Of a DNA stretch of 64,000 nucleotides, positions 58,192 through 64,000 are shown piece after piece. Position 1 is the stretch's first letter. Each line of letters opens with the position of its first letter. The translations under genes and the position numbers were made by a program. The stretch is from Pseudomonas fluorescens. GTDB lineage: Bacteria; Pseudomonadota; Gammaproteobacteria; Pseudomonadales; Pseudomonadaceae. Where the stretch lies: positions 1 to 64,000 of the forward strand of contig NZ_LACC01000013.1 in the NCBI RefSeq assembly GCF_000967965.1, read 5' to 3'. The notes under the pieces were generated by a model. That model saw nothing but the letters and a program-made list of their open reading frames with translations. It ran no database searches and was not told the DNA's origin.

Positions 58192-58212
58192 ACAGCTTGG
58201 AGCTTGAATGCA

Positions 58213-60111
58213 ATGAGCCACCAATCTGATTTGATCAGCGAGGACATCCTCGCCTACCTGGGCCAGCACGAACGTAAAGAGCTGCTGCGCTTTCTGACCT
58301 GCGGTAACGTCGACGACGGCAAGAGCACCCTGATCGGGCGCCTGCTGCACGACTCCAAGATGATCTACGAAGATCACCTGGAAGCCATTACCCGCGACTC
58401 GAAAAAAGTCGGCACCACCGGTGAAGACATCGACCTGGCATTGCTGGTCGACGGCCTGCAGGCCGAGCGTGAGCAAGGCATCACCATCGATGTCGCGTAC
58501 CGCTATTTCTCCACCGCCAAGCGCAAATTCATCATCGCCGACACCCCGGGCCATGAGCAGTACACCCGCAACATGGCCACCGGTGCCTCCACCTGTGACC
58601 TGGCGATCATCCTGGTCGACGCCCGTTACGGTGTGCAGACCCAGACTCGTCGCCACAGCTTCATCGCCTCGCTGCTGGGCATCAAGCACATCGTTGTTGC
58701 CATCAACAAGATGGACCTCAAGGACTTCGACCAGGGCGTGTTCGAGTCGATCAAGGCCGACTACCTGCAGTTCGCTGAAGGCCTGAAGCTCAAGCCGACC
58801 AGCATGCACTTCGTGCCGATGTCGGCTTTGAAGGGCGACAACGTGGTGAACAAGTCCGAGCGTTCGCCGTGGTACACCGGCCAGTCGCTGATGGAAATCC
58901 TCGAGACCGTGGAAGTGGCGGGCGATCGCAACTTCACCGACCTGCGTTTCCCGGTGCAGTACGTCAACCGTCCGAACCTGAACTTCCGTGGCTTCGCCGG
59001 TACGCTGGCCAGCGGCATCGTCAAGAAAGGCGACGAAGTCGTCGTGCTGCCGTCGGGCAAGAGCAGCCGGGTGAAGTCCATCGTCACCTTCGAAGGTGAA
59101 CTGGAGCACGCAGGTCCTGGTCAGGCAGTCACGCTGACCATGGAAGACGAAATCGACATCTCCCGTGGCGATCTGTTGGTTCACGCCGACAACGTGCCGC
59201 CGGTGACCGACAGCTTCGAAGCGATGCTGGTATGGATGGCTGAAGAGCCGATGCTGCCGGGCAAGAAATACGACATCAAACGCGCCACCAGTTACGTGCC
59301 GGGCTCCATCGCCAGCATCGTCAACAAGGTCGACGTGAACACCCTGGAAGAGGGTCCGGCCAGCGCGTTGCAGCTGAACGAAATCGGCAAGGTCAAGATC
59401 GCGCTCGATGCGCCGATTGCCCTCGACGGTTACGACAGCAACCGCACCACCGGCGCCTTCATCATCATCGACCGCTTGACCAACGGCACCGTTGGCGCGG
59501 GCATGATCGTCGCCCAGCCTTTGGCCCATGGCACCAGCACGCACCACGGCAAACTGGCTCACGTCGCCACCGAAGAACGCGCACAGCGCTTCGGCCAGCA
59601 ACCTGCCACCGTGTTGTTCAGCGGCTTGTCGGGCGCGGGCAAAAGCACCCTGGCGTATGCGGTTGAACGCAAGTTGTTCGACCTGGGTCGCGCGGTGTTC
59701 GTACTCGATGGCCAGAACCTGCGTCACGATCTGAACAAAGGTCTGCCACAGGATCGCGCCGGGCGTACCGAGAACTGGCGTCGTGCCGCCCACGTCGCGC
59801 GTCAGTTCAACGAGGCCGGTCTGCTGACCCTCGCTGCGTTCGTTGCCCCGAATGCCGAAGGCCGTGAACAAGCCCGGGAACTGATCGGCAAGGAGCGTCT
59901 GCTGACGGTCTACGTCCAGGCTTCGCCGACGGTCTGCGCCGAGCGTGATCCGCAAGGTTTGTACGCGGCGGCCGGGGATAACATCCCGGGCGAGTCCTTC
60001 CCGTACGACGTGCCGCTGGATGCCGACCTGGTGATCGACACCCAGTCCGTGTCGCTGGAGGAAAGCGTCAAGCAAGTGCTGGGTCTGCTGCGTGAGCGTG
60101 GGGCGATCTAA
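58213..60111 (+). CDS. cysNC: Bifunctional sulfate adenylyltransferase subunit 1 / adenylylsulfate kinase CysNC
   Basis: A 632-residue fusion. The N-terminal GTPase CysN (about 1-445) has G1 [13 protein letters not shown] near 31, G3 [15 protein letters not shown] near 107 and G4 [11 protein letters not shown] near 162, then EF-Tu-like barrels. The C-terminal APS kinase (about 455-632) has Walker [18 protein letters not shown] near 472, then [17 protein letters not shown] and [19 protein letters not shown]. It drives CysD by GTP hydrolysis and phosphorylates APS to PAPS. The ATG at MSHQSDLI is 21 bp after the right inverted repeat of the cassette, and its only Shine-Dalgarno candidate (GGAG, 58199-58202) lies in that repeat region. 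Confidence 0.97.
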   Translation: MSHQSDLISEDILAYLGQHERKELLRFLTCGNVDDGKSTLIGRLLHDSKMIYEDHLEAITRDSKKVGTTGEDIDLALLVDGLQAEREQGITIDVAYRYFSTAKRKFIIADTPGHEQYTRNMATGASTCDLAIILVDARYGVQTQTRRHSFIASLLGIKHIVVAINKMDLKDFDQGVFESIKADYLQFAEGLKLKPTSMHFVPMSALKGDNVVNKSERSPWYTGQSLMEILETVEVAGDRNFTDLRFPVQYVNRPNLNFRGFAGTLASGIVKKGDEVVVLPSGKSSRVKSIVTFEGELEHAGPGQAVTLTMEDEIDISRGDLLVHADNVPPVTDSFEAMLVWMAEEPMLPGKKYDIKRATSYVPGSIASIVNKVDVNTLEEGPASALQLNEIGKVKIALDAPIALDGYDSNRTTGAFIIIDRLTNGTVGAGMIVAQPLAHGTSTHHGKLAHVATEERAQRFGQQPATVLFSGLSGAGKSTLAYAVERKLFDLGRAVFVLDGQNLRHDLNKGLPQDRAGRTENWRRAAHVARQFNEAGLLTLAAFVAPNAEGREQARELIGKERLLTVYVQASPTVCAERDPQGLYAAAGDNIPGESFPYDVPLDADLVIDTQSVSLEESVKQVLGLLRERGAI

Positions 60112-60121
60112 GGCAATAGCA

Positions 60122-60150
60122 GCGACAAGCTTCTAGCTTCAAGCTGCAAG
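60122..60150. repeat. Third copy of the AGCTTCAAGC repeat, downstream of cysNC
   Basis: GCGACAAGCTTCTAGCTTCAAGCTGCAAGG is in the same orientation as the left cassette repeat (57769-57796) and shares its AAGCTTC/CAAGCTGCAAG words. It begins about 10 bp after the cysNC stop. Confidence 0.75.
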
Positions 60151-60151
60151 G

Positions 60152-60189
60152 AAAAGCCCGCAGACAAGTGATTGTCTGCGGGCTTTTTT
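60152..60189 (+). terminator. Rho-independent terminator after cysNC
   Basis: AAAAGCCCGCAGACAA and TTGTCTGCGGGCTTTT form a 16-bp perfect stem with a GTGA loop and a T6 run. Confidence 0.95.
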
Positions 60190-60206
60190 GTGTCTGTTCC
60201 GACGCT

Positions 60207-60310
60207 TTCGCGGGCAAGTCGGATCGCCGCACCGCCGCTCCCACAGTTTTTGGGTTGTTCATGCCATTTGTATACGACGCGAATCCTGTGGGAGCGGGCT
60301 TGCCCGCGAA
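60207..60310. repeat. Inverted REP pair between cysNC and the acyltransferase gene
   Basis: A degenerate TTCGCGGGCAAG...CCGCTCCCACAG unit faces a well preserved CTGTGGGAGCGGGCTTGCCCGCGAA unit. It lies between convergent genes. Confidence 0.85.
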
Positions 60311-60328
60311 GAGGCCGGTACAGGCACC

Positions 60329-61234
60329 TCAAGACTTCGCTGGATACTCGCGATGCATCTGTTCCAGCAACGCATCCTTGTCCTGCCACAACTGGTTGAT
60401 CCAGCCCTGAAACTGCAGGCGGTATTCGCCGTCCTGGTCGTAGTTCTTGCCAATGAACTGCGGCGGAATCTTCAGCTCTTCAAGGTGCACCACGACGTCC
60501 GCAACGTTCCCGCACAACAAATCCCAAAAACCAGGACGCCCGGCTGGGTAGTGGATGGTCACGTTGACCAGGGATTCAAGCTGCTCGCCCATCGCATCCA
60601 GCACAAAGGCAATGCCGCCGGCCTTGGGCTTGAGCAGGTACTTGAAGGGTGACTGTTGTTGCTTGTGCTTGCCCTCGGTGAAGCGTGTGCCTTCGACGAA
60701 GTTGAAAATACCCACCGGGTTGTCGCGGAATTTCGCACAGGTCTTGCGGGTGGTTTCCAGGTCCTTGCCTTTCTTCTCCGGGTGCTTCTCCAGATAGGCC
60801 TTGGAGTAGCGTTTCATGAATGGAAAGCCCAGTGCCCACCAGGCCAGACCGATCACCGGGACCCAGATCAGCTCCTGCTTGAGAAAGAACTTCAGCGGTT
60901 GAATGCGCCGGTTGAGCACATATTGCAGTACCAAGATGTCGACCCAGCTCTGGTGGTTGCTGGTGATCAGGTACGAGTGCTGATAGTCGAGACCTTGCAG
61001 GCCGCTGATGTGCCAGCGCGTGCGGCGCACCAGGTTCATCCAGCCTTTGTTGAGGCTGATCCAGGCTTCGTGGGTATGACTCATCAGCCAGCCCGCGAGG
61101 CGCTGGGTGAGGGCGAACGGCAGTACCTTGACGAGCGCCACGCAGAACAGGAACGAGCAGAGAAGAATCGTGTTCAGTGCCAACAGCAGCGAGGCGATCA
61201 CGCCCCGCAGCGGAGCAGGTAGGAAGTCCAGCAT
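60329..61234 (-). CDS. Inner-membrane 1-acyl-glycerol-3-phosphate-type acyltransferase (YihG-like)
   Basis: A 301-residue PlsC-family acyltransferase with an N-terminal membrane helix (about 12-35). The catalytic motif I is SNHQSWVD near 92-99 (HxxxxD), motif II is KQELIWVPVIGLAWWALGFPFMKRYS near 118, and motif III FVEGTRFTEGK near 180 carries the EGTR phosphate-binding residues. YihG-type enzymes acylate lysophosphatidate with particular fatty acids. Its ATG abuts the pta stop (TAAATG), so it is probably co-transcribed with pta. Confidence 0.88.
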   Translation of the reverse strand: MLDFLPAPLRGVIASLLLALNTILLCSFLFCVALVKVLPFALTQRLAGWLMSHTHEAWISLNKGWMNLVRRTRWHISGLQGLDYQHSYLITSNHQSWVDILVLQYVLNRRIQPLKFFLKQELIWVPVIGLAWWALGFPFMKRYSKAYLEKHPEKKGKDLETTRKTCAKFRDNPVGIFNFVEGTRFTEGKHKQQQSPFKYLLKPKAGGIAFVLDAMGEQLESLVNVTIHYPAGRPGFWDLLCGNVADVVVHLEELKIPPQFIGKNYDQDGEYRLQFQGWINQLWQDKDALLEQMHREYPAKS

Positions 61235-63334
61235 TTACACATCCATAGGTCGGTTGGCAGCTTGAATCGCGGTCAACGCGATGGTGTAGACGATGTCATC
61301 GACCTGCGCGCCGCGCGGTAAATCATTCACCGGTTTGCGCAAGCCTTGCAGCATCGGCCCGAGGCTGACGCAGTCGGCGCTGCGCTGTACGGCCTTGTGC
61401 GTGGTGTTGCCGGTGTTGAGGTCGGGGAACACGTACACCGTGGCACGACCGGCCACCTGACTGTTCGGCGCCAATTGCCGGGCCACGCTTTCGTTGGCGG
61501 CGGCGTCGTACTGCAAGGGGCCGTCGATCAGCAGCGAGTGCTGTTGTTCATGGGCGAGCAGGGTCGCCTCGCGGACCTTCTCGACTTCTTCGCCGCTGGC
61601 CGACTCGCCGCTGGAGTAGCTGATCATCGCCACCCGTGGCGTGATGCCGAAGGCGGAGGCCGAATCAGCGCTTTGCAGGGCGATCTCGGCCAGTTCGCTG
61701 GCACTCGGGTGCGGGTTCATCACGCAGTCGCCGTAGACGAGCACCTCTTCCGGGAACAGCATGAAGAACACCGACGACACCAGGGTGCAGCCCGGCGCGG
61801 TTTTAATCAGCTGCAGGGCCGGGCGGATGGTGTTGGCGGTGGTGTTGATCACGCCCGACACGAGGCCGTCGACTTCATCCAGGGCCAGCATCATGGTGCC
61901 GATCACCACGGTGTCTTCCAGTTGTTGCTCGGCCATCGGCGCGTTAAGGCTTTTGCTTTTGCGTAGCGCGACCATGGGCTCGACATAGCGTTCGCGGATC
62001 AAGTCCGGATCGATGATTTCCAGGCCCGGTGGCAACTCGATGCCCTGGGCGCGGGCGACGGCTTGCACGTCCTCGGGCTTGGCCAGCAACACACAGCGAG
62101 CGATGCCTCGGGCCTGGCAGATCGCGGCGGCCTGCACGGTCAGCGGCTCGCTGCCTTCGGGCAGGACGATGCGCTTGTTGGCCGCCTGGGCGCGCTGGAT
62201 CAATTGATAGCGGAAAACCGCTGGCGACAGGCGCATCTCCCGTGGCGTGCCGCAGCGCTGATGCAACCAGTTGGCGTCGAGATGACCGGCGATGAAATCG
62301 GTGATGATTTCTGCGCGCTCGCGGTCGTCGATGGGGATTTCCTTGTTCAGGCCATTGAGCAGGTTGGCGGTGTCATAGGAGCCGGTGCTCACCGACAGCA
62401 CCGGCAACCCGGCCTGCAGGGCGCCGCGGCACAGGTCCATGATGCGTGGGTCGGGCAGGGTGTCGCTGGTCAGCAGCAGGCCGGCCAGCGGCACGCCGTT
62501 CAAAGCCGCGAGGCTGACGGCGAGGATGATGTCGTCGCGGTCGCCGGGGGTCACCACCAGCACGCCGGGCTTGAGCAGCTCCACGGTGTTGCGCATGGTG
62601 CGGGCGCAAATGATGATTTTGGTCATGCGCCGGGTTTCGTAATCACCGGCGTTGAGCACTTGCGCGCCCATCAGGTCGGCGACGTCGCGGGTGCGCGGGG
62701 CGTTCAGTTCCGGCTGGAACGGAATGCAGCCGAGCAAGCGGAAATCACCGCTGCGCAGCAACGGCGAATGCTCCTTCAGGCGCGTGGCGAAGGCCTCCAT
62801 GCTTTCCTCGGTCTTGACCTTGTTGAGGATCACACCGAGGACTTTCGGGTCTTTCGGGCCGCCGAACAATTGCGCCTGCAATTCGACGCGGCCGGAGAGT
62901 TCGGTCAGCACTTCGTTTTCCGGCGCCGAGACCAGGATCACCTCGGCGTCGAGGCTCTTGGCCAGGTGCAGGTTGACCCGCGCGGCGTAACTGGCGCTGC
63001 GGGTCGGCACCATGCCTTCGACGATCAGCACGTCCTTGCCGATGGCCGCCTGCTGATAAAGGGCGATGATTTCTTCGAGCAACTCATCGAGCTGGCCGTC
63101 GCCGAGCATGCGCTCGACATGGGCCAGACCCAGTGGCTGGGGCGGTTTCAAACCGTGAGTGCGCGCCACCAGCTCGGTGGAACGTTCCGGGCCGGTGTCG
63201 CCCGGATGCGGTTGGGCAATCGGCTTGAAAAAGCCGACCTTGAGCCCGGCCCGCTCAAGGGTACGCACCAGCCCGAGGCTGATGGAGGTCAGACCCACAC
63301 CAAAATCGGTGGGCGCGATAAAAAAAGTTTGCAT
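61235..63334 (-). CDS. pta: Phosphate acetyltransferase, long form
   Basis: A 699-residue Pta. The N-terminal part (about 1-230) is a P-loop-like domain beginning MQTFFIAPTDFGVGLTSISLGL. The middle DRTGG domain runs to about 360. The catalytic PTA_PTB domain (about 380-699) has KRIVLPEGSEPLTVQAAAICQARGIARCVLL, GDCVMNPHPSASELAEIALQSADSA and VFPDLNTGNTTHKAVQRSADCVSLGPMLQGLRKPVNDLPRGA. It interconverts acetyl-CoA and acetyl phosphate. The long form is typical of gammaproteobacteria. The acetate kinase gene is not in this window. Confidence 0.96.
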   Translation of the reverse strand: MQTFFIAPTDFGVGLTSISLGLVRTLERAGLKVGFFKPIAQPHPGDTGPERSTELVARTHGLKPPQPLGLAHVERMLGDGQLDELLEEIIALYQQAAIGKDVLIVEGMVPTRSASYAARVNLHLAKSLDAEVILVSAPENEVLTELSGRVELQAQLFGGPKDPKVLGVILNKVKTEESMEAFATRLKEHSPLLRSGDFRLLGCIPFQPELNAPRTRDVADLMGAQVLNAGDYETRRMTKIIICARTMRNTVELLKPGVLVVTPGDRDDIILAVSLAALNGVPLAGLLLTSDTLPDPRIMDLCRGALQAGLPVLSVSTGSYDTANLLNGLNKEIPIDDRERAEIITDFIAGHLDANWLHQRCGTPREMRLSPAVFRYQLIQRAQAANKRIVLPEGSEPLTVQAAAICQARGIARCVLLAKPEDVQAVARAQGIELPPGLEIIDPDLIRERYVEPMVALRKSKSLNAPMAEQQLEDTVVIGTMMLALDEVDGLVSGVINTTANTIRPALQLIKTAPGCTLVSSVFFMLFPEEVLVYGDCVMNPHPSASELAEIALQSADSASAFGITPRVAMISYSSGESASGEEVEKVREATLLAHEQQHSLLIDGPLQYDAAANESVARQLAPNSQVAGRATVYVFPDLNTGNTTHKAVQRSADCVSLGPMLQGLRKPVNDLPRGAQVDDIVYTIALTAIQAANRPMDV

Positions 63335-63394
63335 GCGGATTCTCTAAAGGTGCATGGCAATGGTGAAAGCCTATATCTGGCCAACTACCGAAAT

Positions 63395-63691
63395 TCAGTC
63401 GCCAAGGTTATCGCTAACCGAGCCTTGTGCGCACCAACCGCAGGCAAAGGGTTGGCCTATTTTTTCCTGGCGCTGCGCAGAGTCCATGACCCAAGCGCGG
63501 GATTGCCAGGGCGGCTGGTGCCGCAGGTGCTGGGTGTGGCCGCAGGAAAGCTCGGCCACCCAGTGTCCGTCCTCGTCCTGGTGGAAGCCTGTGATCGTCG
63601 AATCCCGTCTGTCCGGGTTGTGTTCGCTTTCGGACGATTGCTTCGCTAAACTTGGCCTTTCAATCTTCTTATGCAAAAGGTCTCGCCCCAT
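63395..63691 (-). CDS. DUF3565 domain protein, putative small zinc-binding protein
   Basis: A protein of about 98 residues. The recognisable part is STITGFHQDEDGHWVAELSCGHTQHLRHQPPWQSRAWV followed by KIGQPFACGWC. The CGH...H...C..C pattern suggests one zinc site. The function is unknown. The start is uncertain: ATG at 63691 overlaps the start codon of the divergent FKBP gene, and a further ATG lies 30 bp upstream inside that gene. The N-terminal roughly 35 residues are charged and look poorly conserved. Confidence 0.72.
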   Translation of the reverse strand: MGRDLLHKKIERPSLAKQSSESEHNPDRRDSTITGFHQDEDGHWVAELSCGHTQHLRHQPPWQSRAWVMDSAQRQEKIGQPFACGWCAQGSVSDNLGD

Positions 63692-64000
63692 GCTGATCGC
63701 CGCCAATAAGGCTGTCTCCATCGACTATACCCTGACCAACGACGCTGGTGAGGTCATCGACAGCTCCGCCGGCGGCGCGCCGCTGGTCTACCTGCAAGGC
63801 GCAGGCAACATCATCCCGGGCCTGGAAAAGGCTCTGGAAGGCAAGGCTGTCGGCGACGAGCTGACTGTAGCCGTAGAACCTGAAGACGCTTACGGCGAAT
63901 ACGCTGCTGAACTGGTCAGCACCCTGAGCCGCAGCATGTTCGAAGGCGTCGACGAACTGGAAGTGGGCATGCAGTTCCACGCTTCCGCTCCGGACGGCCA
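63690..64000 (+). CDS. FKBP-type peptidyl-prolyl isomerase, SlyD-like (partial, 3' end outside window)
   Basis: The first 103 codons of a SlyD/FkpB-type chaperone-isomerase: AANKAVSIDYTLTNDAGEVIDSS, then APLVYLQGAGNIIPGLEKALEGKAVGDELTVAVEPEDAYGEY, with the insert-in-flap (IF) domain beginning near residue 75. The IIPGLEKAL and PEDAYGEY stretches are the hallmarks of this subfamily. It helps fold proline-containing proteins, and some members bind Ni2+ through a His/Cys-rich tail, which lies beyond the window edge. An AAAAGG ribosome site lies upstream of the ATG. Confidence 0.9.
   Translation, partial: MLIAANKAVSIDYTLTNDAGEVIDSSAGGAPLVYLQGAGNIIPGLEKALEGKAVGDELTVAVEPEDAYGEYAAELVSTLSRSMFEGVDELEVGMQFHASAPDG

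Noticed and set aside
57761..60150. A diversity-generating retroelement, because of the Avd-like protein
   Set aside because: No reverse transcriptase, no template or variable repeat pair and no C-type lectin target are visible nearby.

Overview
The window looks like a chromosomal segment of a Pseudomonas species, most likely from the P. fluorescens group. The evidence is high GC with strong GC3 bias, the characteristic Pseudomonas intergenic REP palindromes (TGTGGGAGCGAGC...GCTCGCGAT), and several conserved Pseudomonas neighbourhoods: dpp/OprD, roxSR, gatCAB|mreBCD-maf-rng-yhdP, kdsDC-lptCAB-rpoN-hpf-ptsN-rapZ-ptsO and mlaFEDCB-ibaG-murA-hisGDC-algW. I saw no tRNA, rRNA, CRISPR array, prophage or transposase gene.

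Layout. 1-7.05 kb (minus strand): a dipeptide-uptake locus with three paralogous substrate-binding proteins, an OprD-type porin and the start of dppB. 7.5-12.1 kb: a SIMPL-domain periplasmic protein, the RoxSR redox two-component system and a YddA/SbmA-type ABC exporter. 12.2-18.8 kb: a hexarate (galactarate/glucarate) catabolic cluster made of a FadR-type regulator, KdgD, 2-oxoglutarate semialdehyde dehydrogenase, an MFS transporter and GarD. Together these would take up galactarate and convert it via 5-dehydro-4-deoxyglucarate to 2-oxoglutarate. 19-21.9 kb: a permease, a CMD-family protein, a Ca2+/Na+ antiporter and a small RlpA-like lipoprotein. 22.1-25.3 kb (minus): gatCAB. 25.5-38.8 kb (plus, except darP): cell-shape genes mreBCD, then maf, rng, yhdP, a nitrilase-family amidase, and tldD/pmbA. 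39.2-46.3 kb (minus): ptsO-rapZ-ptsN-hpf-rpoN-lptBAC-kdsCD (listed left to right). 46.5-54.5 kb (plus): Mla lipid-asymmetry pathway, ibaG, murA and hisGDC. 54.5-61 kb: algW, a Nif3-family gene, and cysD/cysNC with an extra gene between them. 60.3-64 kb: an acyltransferase, pta, a DUF3565 gene and the start of an FKBP-type prolyl isomerase gene.

Most of the window is ordinary core genome. Three places deserve attention. (1) A small, lower-GC four-helix-bundle (S23/Avd-like) gene sits between cysD and cysNC. It is bracketed by a perfect 19-bp inverted repeat, and related repeats also follow cysNC and lie next to roxS, so it looks like a mobile cassette of unknown function inside a sulfate-assimilation operon. 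(2) mreC appears to start at an ATT codon, with an ideal Shine-Dalgarno site and a 13-codon upstream ORF whose stop overlaps it. (3) Several strong regulatory signals are visible: a promoter overlapped by a palindrome upstream of kdgD, TTGCACC repeats upstream of the first dipeptide-binding protein gene, and a rho-independent terminator between hisG and hisD. Two related MITE-like inverted-repeat elements and about seven REP units account for most of the longer intergenic gaps.
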